A DNA stretch of 64,000 bases, taken from positions 1 to 64,000 of the forward strand of contig NZ_FNIF01000017.1 of assembly GCF_900103825.1 (NCBI RefSeq), given 5' to 3'. Source of the stretch: Paenibacillus sp. yr247. GTDB taxonomy: Bacteria > Bacillota > Bacilli > Paenibacillales > NBRC-103111. Below are positions 18,147 through 28,475 of the stretch, one piece after another; within the stretch, counting starts at the first letter, position 1; every line of letters begins with the position of its first letter. The notes below the pieces were generated by a model. That model was not told the origin of the DNA, did not search any database, and saw only the letters and a program-made list of their open reading frames with translations. The position numbers and the translations under genes are program-made.

Positions 18147-19330
18147 CTACCTTGTTGACTCTGTATTCGAATTCAACCAATCACTAACGAGCTCTCCCAC
18201 CCACAACTCTTGATGCAGTTTTAGTCCTCTATCGGCCATAGCACTTCCGAGATCTCTATCCCAAGAAAACTCGGTATTTCGCAGCTTACTCCTCTCGCCG
18301 TCAACTAAGGGTATACCCTTCTTAACGTATCGAAGATACTGCTCTGTGTTCATACGCCAATCTTTAAACACATGTGAATATCTAATTTGCAAGCTCTGCG
18401 CAATACTTAGTCCCTTACTGTCCAAATCTCCAGCATAATATAAATGAAGTCCCTCTACCCCACAGAGTAAATCGAGGAGCTTAATGACAGCAACCGTGGG
18501 TTGGCCATTCCCGCAAATAAAAAAAGGCAGCGGACATCTATCCTTCTGTGGCCTCCTTAGTAGTGCCGCATCAACAAGCTCAGCGAATACGGATGGATTT
18601 TCAACAACGTAGATACAAGTAGATTCGAGTCCTAAAACCTGCTCCTTACGCAGTCTCTCCACCTGTCTAAGAGTAATAATCCGCTCCTCCCACTCACCCC
18701 ATAGTGCTGGTGCGAAAACCATCACTTGTGAGGAAATATCATCATCCGCAATCCCTCCTTGGCGATAACCCTCTCTAAGAAGAATCGCATGTGATAGGAT
18801 TTGTGACTGTGTCATATCCTCCTCTACATCTGATTCCACTGTTTCAGAAAATGCTGCTTCTCTCAGTATCCTTTCATTTCCATGCAACTTCCCATTACAT
18901 ACGGTTGTTAGGCCCCACCAAAATAACCTGCCTAACGGATATTTCTAATCTAACGCATGAGCGTCTCGGTTACTTTAGCCGATAAGATCGGGAGACGAAT
19001 AGAAGCGGAATGAGATCCTTCTGTCACCATCAGCAATGCTTTCAACGCTTTCTTTAAACAGTAAGCTGCCTCTAGACGAGAGTTCGCAAACACTTTGCGG
19101 AGCGTCCGTGCCCCAGGAGACGATTCATCGCAAAGCCCCTCTGTCCAAGCAACAACTTTTTCACTGGCCTCCTTGAGTAGTGAACCATTCATTGCTTCAT
19201 GAATCAGTTTCTCCCACTCTGCATCATCGATCGCTTTCTGCTCCAGTCGGGTTCTCGCCTGCTCACCGTTCAACACTCGAAATAGTTCAGGTAACGTAAG
19301 GGAAAAGCGGCTGTTTTCCAACAAAACAAC
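18147..19330 (-). pseudogene. Wadjet-type JetD (DUF3323/DUF2399, TIGR02679) remnant
   Basis: Two frames together make most of a TIGR02679 protein, the Toprim-like DNA-cleaving subunit of a Wadjet plasmid-defence class. 18950-19324 encodes the N-terminal DUF3323 part (LENSRFSLTLPELFRVL). 18147-18887 encodes the DUF2399 Toprim part, with VVENPSVFAELVD, FICGNGQPTVAVIKLL and YYAGDLDSKGL. Between them the reading shifts frame near 18965 (alternative frame DAHALD then YPLGRLFWWGL) and meets an in-frame TAG at 18945-18947. About 50 N-terminal residues are also missing where transposase DNA abuts at 19330. The other Wadjet genes are absent. Confidence 0.75.
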
Positions 19331-20066
19331 AGGTAAATTTATTAGTAACTATATATCTTATGGTTTCGTTAAAGGAACTCAGTGGAGACGCTACCACTGT
19401 AAACAATGTGAACGTATTTTTAGTGATTTGACGAATACGATGTTCCATAGAAGTAGAAACATGAATAAATGGCCCATGTTCATTAAACTTCTAATAGTAG
19501 ACCAACTTCCTATTAGAGAAATTAAAAAACGTTTAAAAATTCATATCAATACAGCCTACGCTTGGCGAAAAAAACTCCAGTTGTTTGCAGAGAAACTTCT
19601 TCCCATTCAGCAACACCCACCTACGAGTAACAAAACTACGGATCTCACCATTATTCAAATCAATACATCCAATAAAGGAAACAATTCTGCTACAAACAAA
19701 AAAAATGCTCATTCATCACAAAGGAAACACAAAGAGACCATCCCTGTCTTTATTGCAGCTGTTCGAGAGGCCCCTAATCAACTATTTGCTAATGTGCTAC
19801 ATGGTACAGAACAGGCATTACAGATTGAAGTGAAGCCTGCAAACTCAGCTAGCACAATTCAATCAATTGAAATAGATTTTCTTCGTTTCTATCGTAAAAT
19901 GCGGGGAGTTTCCACACGAAACCTTCCCATTTATTTAACTTGGTACAGAATGCTGCATTTACTGGATGCTGTTAATCCACGAATTTTAGCGGATGAGATG
20001 TTCAAACTTTGTCTTGATAAAAATGCATTATCATACTCACGAAGGTTGATAAAAAAGTTGATATGA
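19330..20066 (+). pseudogene. IS1595-like transposase remnant
   Basis: The plus-strand frame reads through zinc-ribbon residues (GTQWRRYHCKQCERIFSDLT) into an HTH segment (REIKKRLKIHINTAYAWRKK) and ends with FYRKMRGVSTRNLPIYLTWY, the typical end of ISXO2/IS1595 transposases. The first zinc-finger pair and the start are missing at the junction with the jetD remnant. No clear catalytic Asp-Asp-Asn-Lys residues are visible in the middle. It is therefore a dead fragment. Confidence 0.6.
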
Positions 20067-20202
20067 TTTATACTGCTCCAATCATTAATTGTGATTAACG
20101 AAAGCAAGTAGAAGTATCTTCTCTTGTGATTTTGCTCATGTTTTAGTAAACCATTTGTTGGTACATGAGATCTTTTAAAACTTCCAATAATTTGCAAAAT
20201 AA

Positions 20203-20232
20203 AAAGCCTCCGCCGCATGATTGGGGGAGGTT
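20203..20232 (-). terminator. Terminator of the toxin-antitoxin operon
   Basis: On the minus strand a CCTCC/GGAGG stem with a GC-rich loop is followed by TTTTTATTTT, about 20 bp after the toxin stop. Confidence 0.65.
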
Positions 20233-20252
20233 GCGAGTTGAAATTTTGCCAT

Positions 20253-20549
20253 TCACTTCTTCCAATAGACGTTTTCACGCTTATGCTTAATTCCATCTAT
20301 CCAAATGACAGATTTATCTTCATCTACCTCAAACACAAGAATGACTTGGTAGAGACCAAGTCTTGCCCAATAACCTTCCAATTTACCAAAACGTATTCGT
20401 TTGGCGGTAAGGGTTGGTGTGTAAGATAGTCGTTTAAAAGACTCCAAATAAATTCTTTCCTTCACTTCAGGAGGATAAGCCAGTATACCAGCTAGCTCAT
20501 CAAGAGCTGTTTGCGACCAATATACATTATAAACTTTGTCCACGCTCAA
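20253..20549 (-). CDS. RelE/ParE-family toxin
   Basis: 98 residues with the RelE/ParE pattern: an N-terminal strand (VYNVYWSQTALDELAGIL), a helix, FGKLEGYWARLGLYQVILVF in the core, and a basic C-terminus (HKRENVYWKK). ParE toxins poison DNA gyrase while RelE toxins cut ribosomal mRNA; the sequence does not decide which. It overlaps the antitoxin gene by 23 bp, so the two are co-translated. It is placed between two decaying restriction genes. Confidence 0.8.
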   Translation of the reverse strand: MSVDKVYNVYWSQTALDELAGILAYPPEVKERIYLESFKRLSYTPTLTAKRIRFGKLEGYWARLGLYQVILVFEVDEDKSVIWIDGIKHKRENVYWKK

Positions 20550-20805
20550 ATTCCTCCACCTTTACACGGAGATAATCGAGCCCTTCTTGTTGGCCATAAA
20601 CGCGTCCAGAGTTTCTATCTTCGCGGCTTTTTTGAACCTGTCGTATAAGATCCGCATCTTCAGAAAGAGCCTCGATATCCAATTGCTGAGCAGCTTCACG
20701 TTCTCGCTTCATGTTCAAGTAACCAATAAAGTCAAGAACTTCAGCCGCATCTTGTTCAGGAATATGGTCGATCAAACGTTTCAACTCTTCACGATTCACG
20801 CTCAT
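20527..20805 (-). CDS. Antitoxin of the RelE/ParE pair
   Basis: 92 residues starting at ATG 20805 after AAAGGTGGGG; a longer open frame back to 20859 has no ribosome site. The N-terminal part (LKRLIDHIPEQDAAEVLDFIGYLNMK) is the helical segment common in small antitoxins. The acidic, flexible C-terminus would wrap the toxin. It is first in the operon, as usual, and probably represses it. Confidence 0.75.
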   Translation of the reverse strand: MSVNREELKRLIDHIPEQDAAEVLDFIGYLNMKREREAAQQLDIEALSEDADLIRQVQKSREDRNSGRVYGQQEGLDYLRVKVEEFERGQSL

Positions 20806-20908
20806 GGATAACCCCACCTTTCGATTACTATTACCATTATACCACAACGGCAATAGCATCTAATCATTCGCTTCCCATTACTTTTTCGCATCGTGCCCCT
20901 TATTTATC

Positions 20909-23325
20909 TCAGTCTGAAGAGGTTACCCCAATCCCCAAAACCGCACTACCCAAATCCAAATGCTCCCGATCCAGCGTCACCTTCACCTTACCCGCGCGCC
21001 GTTTCTCACGCCAATCTCTAAGCTCTTCTTCCGTCTCCAAACGCAGTTCAGAGACCTCCTTCGCCCTATTAAGCATATAATCCGTCGTATACAAAATCCT
21101 ATAAATCCCATGCCCAGCAGGAACGATAGCCCTCTCTCTTTTAACCCACTCAAACACCTCAAACACAACATAAAGCTCATCCGTCGCTCCCCTGCTGGAG
21201 GGAATGGCCGTTATCGCAGAGCGTGGAACAACCTTCCAATCTTTCACTCTTCCATACCACGAGATGCCCGCTTCATCCGCACCAAACAAACGAATCGACT
21301 GATACAACGCGACGTATTCTAATCTAGTCAGCACTTTATGATTCGTAATATTCCGCAAAGGCGTATGGTAAAATCCATGCTCCAACGCAGCCTCCAATTG
21401 AGGCCTCTTACTCAGAGCCCCAACCAATACATTTTTCCCAGACAATTTATTACCGTAATACTCCTTCGTCCCTCGCGGCCTCGTCGTCCGCTCATAGGCC
21501 TTCTCCGGACTATCCATGATGATCTCGTCCAGGAACTTCTCCATCAAACTCGTTGAATTCGGCAAAAATGGAAAAGCCCCAATATTAATGAGCTCCACAC
21601 TTTTGTAGAACTTATGCTGCTGGAACCGCTCCTCATCATGATAGGGAAACAACACATACGCCCCAAACATGCTCCGCTCGTACTCTTTCCCCTGCCCCTC
21701 TGAATACACAATCGCATCCCGATAGCGGTGCATCGTATTGATATCATCCTCTTCCGGCCCCGGCATCCGGTACCTCTCGAAGTACGGCTTGCCCTCATAA
21801 GCAGGATTAATGCGATATTTAGCATCGAAAATATATTTATACTCCGTAGCCGCGTCGTTCTTTTTCAAAGTCAGGACATTATCTGGTCGCTGGGATAGGG
21901 TTGGACTACTTCGATCATCTTTGGGCAATGAATTATAAAACAACGTAAAAATTTCCCCGTTCAACAGGTTTTTATAAACCATCTTAGCCTGCTGTGACTT
22001 ATCCAGTGTGACGAATAGTCCACTCCGATTGATTTTGATAATATCCTGTTTAGTAGCTCATACTTTTTGCTTAAAAGATGATGAATCTTCAAGAAACACC
22101 AGTATTCATAGAGCTGAGCCAAATCTTTCATCGATAATCGGAAAAGATCATTCTGAATCGACAAACCTTTTAACAGCATTAAATAATACCGGTATACCTC
22201 TCGGTAACCTGATGCCATTTGCAAAACCAGAGAAATCGACAGCTGCCTCATCTCGCCAACATTCAAAAAAACATGCTGTAACAGCCGCTGCACCTGACTC
22301 TGCATTAGATTTAGCTTCTTCGTTAGATTAGGATCTTCTACACGACTTTTTTGAGCTAAACGCATTTTAACATCCTTAAGCTTCTGCCCAATGCGTACAA
22401 GCACCCATTTTACAAAGCGATTCTCAGCCTTATCATAATGAACATGGCGTCTAGTCTCAAGCAAATGAGTCGGTGTAAACCGCTGGCCTCCTACCTGAAT
22501 GACCCCGTTCACCGGATCCTTGGCTAATAGATGTGGGCGCTTGGCTAGGAAGGCAATGTTCTCTTTTCCGACTCTTTTCACACGTGCGGCTTCTACCAGG
22601 CGATTCTCGCTTTGAAGCTTAGAATGTGGCGATAGCTTGATTCTCTCAACAGCCTGCACAAGCTGCGTAAATACATGCTGCAAAATCGTAAAATACTCTG
22701 TCAAACTCTGATGATTCGTTTCTTTTAACCCAGTCAGGTTATACGTTTTCCTCAGAAAATCGAAGGAAAGATTATAAATCTGTTCATTAACATCGTTAAG
22801 GATCATCTGATAGTCGTTCTTGTAATCTATTTTCGATGGAAAAATCTCTAACTAGAGACGAAAAATAGCCTCACCATTCAATCGAAGCTCAAGTTCAGAG
22901 AGTCCAACTTCATTTTGAAAATTAAGAATCCCTGATAAAATCATCTTCCCCAGCGGCTTAACCGCCTGTCTCACATGGATATTGTCGTGGTGAAAGGTTA
23001 AGGCAATATCTGCCTTCTTTTCAATGACCAGTTCATAGGCCTGCGTTTCATAAAAAGTCGGCGTACACACATCATCCGAACTCCAACTTGTCATCGCCCT
23101 GTGTTCATGAGAGAAAACTGAAATAGAATCTATGACCAACGAATCCACCAGCGGCGCAGCGTGAAAATGGGCATCAACCCACTCCTCATCCACATTACGA
23201 TGGAGATTCAAGGTTTCAACCGTGGGATGGAACGGCTTGCCCTGAATATAGAGATTGAACAGATTCGTCTCGATTCGCAGCAATTCCGTGCTTTGATTAA
23301 GAGAGCCAGTATGAGGTAAAGCCAT
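20909..23325 (-). pseudogene. McrC-like DUF2357 gene, full-length but broken copy 2
   Basis: Three frames add up to one protein of about 805 residues. The N-terminal part (22852-23325) ends at an in-frame TAG at 22852-22854, directly followed by LEIFPSKIDYKNDYQM in the same frame. The middle part runs to about 22045, where one base is lost relative to copy 1 (TTTAGTAGCTC against TTTGAGCAGCTC). The C-terminal part (20909-21982) holds FDAKYRI of the nuclease fold. The start overlaps the end of an McrB-like ATPase fragment by 29 bp, the usual order for such pairs. Two lesions make it inactive unless the TAG and the shift are bypassed. Confidence 0.85.
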
Positions 23326-23590
23326 CTTGTTCTAACCTCCGTAGCATGAAGGCAATTTTCCTTGCACTTTGTGGATATTTGGACGCTGCTAACGCTTCCT
23401 GCGAGAGATAAAGCTTAGAGGCATCATCCATATACTCCGTAATAGGTAAGCTACGATCCTGAGTTACCTGCATCAGTTGAAGCAACGCCTTTTTCACAGA
23501 CGAATTACTGCCTTGAATGCGAGGCAAAATCTTCTGCAGCAACTGCATATCGAATGCCGCTTCCTTACTGAGCAAAGCAAACCACTCAAT
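23297..23590 (-). pseudogene. C-terminal fragment of McrB-like AAA ATPase
   Basis: The last 97 residues of an ATPase partner are visible, ending YPQSARKIAFMLRRLEQDGFTSYWLS. The P-loop and all other motor motifs are lost; a TAA at 23591-23593 precedes the fragment. Identification rests mostly on its overlap with the DUF2357 gene, the standard McrB-McrC arrangement. Confidence 0.5.
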
Positions 23591-24037
23591 TTACAGGCGC
23601 TAACATAACTAAGAGGCTACCTGATCCGGTAGCCTCTTAATTAGAATAATCCTATTATTTGTCGATTGAGCCATACTCCGCATGAACAGTATGCGGGAAC
23701 ATAGTGTACTTGGTTAATGATTGTTAAAGTGGTTTAATCCCTTGTATTATAAGGGTTTCCTCCATTCGAGTATTGTTCTAGTTGGATGCTGTTTGTTCGA
23801 AATAGCATCTTTCGTCCCCAATTCGTCCCCATTGTAAAAACTAATTGTAAGGACCAAACACACTACATACCCTCTTTAGTCGATTTTTAGGAAATCGAAC
23901 TTTGGAGTGCCTAGTATAATGGAAAGGAATTCATGAAGTCGATCATGGCAGTAAAAATCTACAATTCGTCGCAAATATGATTCGGATATGTGGGGAAGTA
24001 ACATAGTTTAAGATCATTCAAGGGTCAGCGTATCACT
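23591..24037. other. Attachment-site region A
   Basis: No gene. A perfect hairpin AAGAGGCTACC/GGTAGCCTCTT (23611-23638) is followed by the rlmD-like 28-mer at 23675-23702, then a hairpin CCCTTGTATTATAAGGG and two close copies of TTCGTCCCCA around 23811-23833. Further on is ATCTACAATTCG, which also occurs in region B at the matching place. This has the look of an attP arm left after loss of an integrase. Confidence 0.5.
23675..23702 (-). repeat. rlmD-like attachment core A
   Basis: 28 bp that match the 3' end of rlmD (50446-50473) at 24 of 28 positions by my count. Read on the minus strand it encodes MFPHTVHAE, the conserved C-terminal motif of RlmD, but no rlmD gene precedes it. Confidence 0.7.
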
Positions 24038-24838
24038 TTAATCATTAAGAATTCGTTCAAGTAGTGAAATAATTTCTTGTGATTGTAAGTGAGCCTTAAG
24101 TTTATCTTCTGTTAATAAAATAGATTTCTGGATATGCACTGCATTGGAGGCTCCGGGATTTTCTAACTGTCCAACTACTCCTAGAGTTGCTTTCTTTTCG
24201 AGTTTATCATTGAGATTACCATGTTTACGTAAAAATTCCTTCACTTCTTGAAACATCAATTCATATCCTTCTTCAAATAATGGAAGAGTAATATCCTCTA
24301 AATTCCCAAAGCCATTTGGATGGGAAAAGATGTAACATCCAATAGAAAATGTACTATTGCGAAAAATTAGATTATGTTGAAGTTCATCTAACCCATCAAG
24401 TGAACTAGACAAATTCGATTTAAAGCGATTAACCTGATATTCTACACCCTTTTCATCTGCATCTGTAAAAAACATGAAAGAAAAACTCTCGACTTTTGAA
24501 GTTTTTCTCTTATCCATATGAACACTTCGCTGATAAGCAGAAAACACATTAATAGTCCTTTTAACATTACGAAAATCAGTATTCCCATCCATTGAGTACA
24601 AAACTACTAGTTGATTTTGATCCGCCCTGATCATCAACATAGGAACAGCAGGGCGTAGTTGCTCTACTTTTAATTCATCATTCGGATGATCCCTTATCGT
24701 ATTACTTACATATTCATTTAATGGATAAATCATTTCCTTAATCACTGGTGACAAGTGCTTAAATTTCAATAAGATAAGTATTCTGTAGAGAAACCATTGA
24801 TCGTGAGCCCCTTCATAGAACAAAACAAGTGCTTTCAT
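24038..24838 (-). CDS. Toprim/DUF3226-like partner of an ATPase
   Basis: 266 residues, cytoplasmic. The start KALVLFYEGAHDQWFLYRIL resembles the glutamate-containing first strand of OLD/Toprim nucleases (VEGxxDxxF), and FMFFTDADEKGVEYQVNRF resembles the DxD strand. SHPNGFGNLEDITLPL matches the G-N-L-E-D segment of DUF3226 proteins. It overlaps the upstream ParB-AAA gene by 4 bp, so the pair is co-translated. ATPase plus Toprim-like partner is the build of OLD, Gabija and PARIS defence systems. The fold call is inferred from these short motifs only. Confidence 0.6.
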   Translation of the reverse strand: MKALVLFYEGAHDQWFLYRILILLKFKHLSPVIKEMIYPLNEYVSNTIRDHPNDELKVEQLRPAVPMLMIRADQNQLVVLYSMDGNTDFRNVKRTINVFSAYQRSVHMDKRKTSKVESFSFMFFTDADEKGVEYQVNRFKSNLSSSLDGLDELQHNLIFRNSTFSIGCYIFSHPNGFGNLEDITLPLFEEGYELMFQEVKEFLRKHGNLNDKLEKKATLGVVGQLENPGASNAVHIQKSILLTEDKLKAHLQSQEIISLLERILND

Positions 24839-26994
24839 TCTCCACCTCGCAGATCAAGATTAATAGAATGGCTTAGTAAAGCCAAATCTTCACCGGAGAT
24901 GAACTCACATTTGTTATGCCCATCCTCATTAATCAATCGATAGGCTGATATTGTATGATTATCTAGTCCATTCTCTAAAAATGCATCAATACATTCTTTA
25001 CTGTGAGTAGTCACAAAGACTTGTACATTGAAAACTTCCGCCAAACGTTGAAGTAATAAAGAAAAATCACGCAACATCCTGTAATGAATTGCATTCTCTA
25101 ATTCGTCAATTAAAAGCACACCATTTTCTGCAGAAGCAAACTGAAGAGCAACATGAAACATTCGTTGCATACCCTCTCCGAAATGTGTCAGGTCAACTGC
25201 TCGTCCAAAACGTTGATGAGCTACTAAAAATCGTTTTAAATCCCCTTCCAAATTAATATTCACGATTTCACCATCTACTTTTTCACGTAAAAAATTAATA
25301 ATCTTCTCATACTGTTTCGATTCGATGCTTTTTGAATGATGAAGAATTATTTCATTCTCATCATTTTGCGAAAAGGGGCTCGAATAAACAGAGTTACAAA
25401 GCATTAGAATGTTCTTGAAGAATACTTCTATATCTTTGTTTTTATATAAGCGAGCTTTGCTTTCGTTAACTTTGTTATTAATTTCCGTATTTATTTGCAA
25501 TGTGCTAAGATACGAGTTTTTGTCGAGTGTCTCATCTTCTTCTTCTGTTTTGTTTAAATGGACTGAAACCTGCAAATCTTCAAATATCCCCGATATATGA
25601 AGATTTTGAATTTCTTGTTGATTAAGCCAAAGTTGATTTAGTGTTTGTAGTTTCCCTCTACGACGAAATAAATCAAACACTCCATATATATCATTCTGAC
25701 GAGTAAGCAAGTAAATTGCTTCTAATAATGTTGACTTCCCTGCATTGTTAATTCCAGCGATAATGTTAATCTTATTTATATTTGTTAAATCAAACGATTG
25801 TAATTTCTTGTAATTTTTAATGCTAATTGATATGAAATGCTTCTTTACACTGTTAGAAATTATATGACGAGGAACAGACTTATTGTCAAGAATCTCCGGC
25901 ATTCCTTGATCAGCAACAAGATGGGTCAAAGCGGCCAAAACATTTTTCAATCGTGCTCGGTCTTCTGTTTTAGCGAGACGCAGATTAGTAGCTGCATTTC
26001 CAATTTGCTTTTCAACAATTTCAATTGATTGTTGTAGTATGCTTTCCTTAACCTTATCACTTCCAGCATATGCTTGCGTCAATGATCGGGTCTCTTCCAT
26101 TTCTTCAAGTGCCTTCTCATCTGTTATAAATTTAGCAAGATCCCGTATATCTGTGTATTTTGTAATGATTCGCTCTACTTTTACTTTTTCAAACTCTATC
26201 TCGCCATTATCATCAGTGGTATCACCTAATACCTGATCATCTTCGGAAACCCAAGAAAACAAACGATCGCGATTTATTAAATTTGTAGATTTTAATAATA
26301 CATTATCCCACCCAATCCACTCTTGAAGAACTCCAGTTCGAATAAATTCTTCAAATATTGTATACATATCAGTCTCAAACTGATCACCAAAATCACTTCT
26401 TCTATATTCCTTAATAAATGCTAGAGTTCGCAAACTTTGACGCAGTTTTCTGATTGATATTCCAAGTGAAGATGTAAGCTTCTCCTCTTCAATGTTCTTT
26501 TCGTAAATTTGATCCCAAAGAAATTGTGCTTGATTAATAGCAGGCCATTTCTTACTTCCAGTAATATGCTTAATACCCATTAATATTTGTTGTTTATTTT
26601 CTTCTCCTTGCAAACAAACAACGGGTATATTCTCAAATATGCTTGAATCTAATACTCCAATATCTCTTCCCTCATTGTCATATTCTTGTAATCTTTTTAA
26701 AGCAGACACACGTCGATTTCCCTCTAATACTAAGTAGCCTCCATCAGGGAGTTCTTTAACCTGAATTTGATCAACAGGTAAATAACCATTCGATGTAAGG
26801 CTCAGTAATAAATCAGTAATATTTTCATTTTTTTTCCCAGAAATTAATTTAAGCGTATCCCTTTGAATTCGTGGTTCTTTGAATCTTACTTCTGAAACAG
26901 GTTTGTAATCGTTTTGATCTATAAATCTGTAATTGTTAGGATCGAGATATAAATCATTTAGAGAGACTTCCTTTGGATAAAATAATATTGACAT
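24835..26994 (-). CDS. ParB-N domain fused to an ABC-type AAA ATPase
   Basis: 719 residues with two domains. Residues 1-130 look like a ParB/Srx fold: LYLDPNNYRF, then YLVLEGNRRVSALKRL with E91GNRR95. Residues 150-380 are helical. Residues 385-719 are an SMC/OLD-type ATPase: Walker A G414INNAGKST, signature-like HFGEGMQRMF, Walker B VLLIDELENAIHYRM, and the switch His in VFVTTHSKECIDAF. A ParB-like domain binds CTP or acts as a nuclease in other proteins. The fusion with an OLD-like ATPase and the overlapping Toprim gene suggest a two-gene defence system that senses invading DNA. No system name can be given from the sequence. Confidence 0.85.
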   Translation of the reverse strand: MSILFYPKEVSLNDLYLDPNNYRFIDQNDYKPVSEVRFKEPRIQRDTLKLISGKKNENITDLLLSLTSNGYLPVDQIQVKELPDGGYLVLEGNRRVSALKRLQEYDNEGRDIGVLDSSIFENIPVVCLQGEENKQQILMGIKHITGSKKWPAINQAQFLWDQIYEKNIEEEKLTSSLGISIRKLRQSLRTLAFIKEYRRSDFGDQFETDMYTIFEEFIRTGVLQEWIGWDNVLLKSTNLINRDRLFSWVSEDDQVLGDTTDDNGEIEFEKVKVERIITKYTDIRDLAKFITDEKALEEMEETRSLTQAYAGSDKVKESILQQSIEIVEKQIGNAATNLRLAKTEDRARLKNVLAALTHLVADQGMPEILDNKSVPRHIISNSVKKHFISISIKNYKKLQSFDLTNINKINIIAGINNAGKSTLLEAIYLLTRQNDIYGVFDLFRRRGKLQTLNQLWLNQQEIQNLHISGIFEDLQVSVHLNKTEEEDETLDKNSYLSTLQINTEINNKVNESKARLYKNKDIEVFFKNILMLCNSVYSSPFSQNDENEIILHHSKSIESKQYEKIINFLREKVDGEIVNINLEGDLKRFLVAHQRFGRAVDLTHFGEGMQRMFHVALQFASAENGVLLIDELENAIHYRMLRDFSLLLQRLAEVFNVQVFVTTHSKECIDAFLENGLDNHTISAYRLINEDGHNKCEFISGEDLALLSHSINLDLRGGE

Positions 26995-27364
26995 TAGTAC
27001 CTCCTAATTGAGGTTAATTGTTTGCACAATTTCACCATATTTTAATTGTTGAGCAACATATTTGTTATCTAGAGAAGGTCCTTAGTTAAAGTGTTTTTCA
27101 ATAGATTTGCTGCGCATCACCACTAAATTGCAAAAAAGTGAAATTTTAATCTCAGTAACGAAGGACACATTAAATATAGTAAGAAACATTCCCATTTAAC
27201 ATTCTTATCAGAAGTCACCTCTTTTAAACTTTGTAAAAGGCATGAAAACATGAGAACCTCCCTAAATCTTGAGGATTTAATTACTACCTCACACCTGAGA
27301 AAATAAGAACTCCTGATGTATACTATTCAACAAGAAAATCTGATTTCCTTGCGGAATAGTTAGG
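26995..27364. other. Intergenic region before the IS21 remnant
   Basis: AT-rich. It holds the likely promoter region of the ParB-AAA gene; no gene or repeat was recognised. The left edge of the IS21 remnant near 27365 is abrupt. Confidence 0.4.
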
Positions 27365-27820
27365 CCGGGTACCGGGAAGAGTCATATTGCCACGGCCATC
27401 GGAATGGGTGCCATGCTCGCTGGCTACCGGGTTCGCTTCGTATCCGTCATGCAACTCATTCAAGAACTACAGCTGGCGGAGATGGAATACCGTTTACCTC
27501 GGTTTCTAAAAAGTTGGAACAAGTACGAACTGGTCATCCTCGACGAGCTTGGCTATGTACCACTTGGTGAAGGTGGGAAGCTGCTCTTTCAGTTCATCTC
27601 TGGGCGCTATGAGCAAGGCAGTCTCATCATCACTTCTAACCTAGAGTTTTCTCGCTGGGTGGATGTCTTTGGCGACCCTGCACTAACCACGGCCTTACTA
27701 GAGCGACTGACCCATCACTCGCACATCCTTCTCTTTGATGGCGATTCCTATCGCTTCCGTCAAACCTTAGGAGGACGTGGAAAGGAGGCCCCACATGAAC
27801 ACGTTAAAAATGAAGACTGA
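27365..27820 (+). pseudogene. istB: IstB transposition ATPase, 5'-truncated
   Basis: The frame opens at the P-loop (PGTGKSHIATAIG) and continues with RVRFVSVMQLIQEL, VILDELGYVPLGEGG and SLIITSNLEFSRWVDVFGD, all typical of IstB/DnaC-like ATPases. It ends with LLERLTHHSHILLFDGDSYR. About 100 N-terminal residues are lost. IstB assists the IstA transposase in target choice and is not functional alone. Confidence 0.85.
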
Positions 27821-27956
27821 GCTTAACGGAATCGCAGAAATGGAAGCTACTGTTGAATGCCTTCGCAGTGAGATCGATCGCCTTCAAGAAGAACGAGATG
27901 CCTTGAAGCAAGGCAACTTGGAGCTTTACCGCAAGCTGACGACTGTTGATTTTTAA
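27795..27956 (+). CDS. Small coiled-coil ORF of the IS21 element
   Basis: 53 codons starting at ATG 27795 with AAAGGAGG upstream, overlapping the istB end. The product contains a heptad-like helix (EATVECLRSEIDRLQEERDA). Small ORFs like this follow istB in several IS21 elements; its role is unknown. Confidence 0.5.
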   Translation: MNTLKMKTELNGIAEMEATVECLRSEIDRLQEERDALKQGNLELYRKLTTVDF

Positions 27957-28078
27957 TGCGCTGCAACCAACCGCGCATCGACCTCTAACACCGGCACCCT
28001 CGGGTGCCCATTTTTATCGCCGGGGTGGTCAACTTTTCGGTTAGCAAGGTGGTCAACTTTTTGATTGACATTTACACG

Positions 28079-28350
28079 CGGGAACTATAGCTTTCTCTCT
28101 TTTTGACCCACCCCTCCACCTCAAACACGACATAAAGCTCATCCGTCTCGCCTCTACTAGAGGTGATGGCCGATATAGCAGAACGTGGAACAAGGCATCT
28201 CGATAAGGGTGCATCGTATTGATATCATCCTCTTTCGGCCCCAGCGTCCAGTACCTCTCGAAGTATTGGAGTACCCTCATAAGCAGGATTAATGTGGTAT
28301 TATGCATCGAAAATGTATTTATACTCCACTGCCGCGTCGTTCTTTTTCAC
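28079..28350 (-). pseudogene. DUF2357 fragment, copy 3
   Basis: The sequence aligns with internal parts of copies 1 and 2: GGAACTATAGCTTTCTCTC to AGAACGTGGAACAA, then a jump across several hundred bases to CATCGTATTGATATCATCC and on to CCGCGTCGTTCTTTTTCAC. It thus has a large internal deletion plus many point changes. It is cut at its 3' side by the IS21 end and its boundary continues exactly where copy 4 stops. Confidence 0.75.
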
Positions 28351-28475
28351 AAAACGAGCTGCACAATAAAATCGCAGGTCTCTTCAGTTGTAAAATGTTC
28401 ACTGCGAAAAGAACGCAGTTTCGAGATTATTGGGTCAGGCAAAACACCTGGGTTGATATCATTTACTAAAAATAA

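Larger units (their letters stand above)
27365..28074 (+). mobile_element. IS21-family remnant (right half)
   Basis: Contains the 3' part of istB and the right terminus. The end region carries two copies of GGTGGTCAACTTTT (around 28024 and 28050), the multiple terminal repeats typical of IS21, and finishes ATTGACATTTACA. istA, the start of istB and the left end are missing. It abuts a DUF2357 fragment with CGCGG at the junction. Confidence 0.75.

Noticed and set aside
22852..22854. In-frame TAG in DUF2357 copy 2, and another in the jetD remnant, as possible stop-codon recoding
   Set aside because: Both genes also carry frameshifts or truncations and no pyrrolysine or suppressor genes are visible; decay explains them better.
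23611..23638. Perfect 11-bp hairpin near attachment core A as a terminator
   Set aside because: No T-run on either strand; more likely part of the attachment region, so it was not called a terminator.
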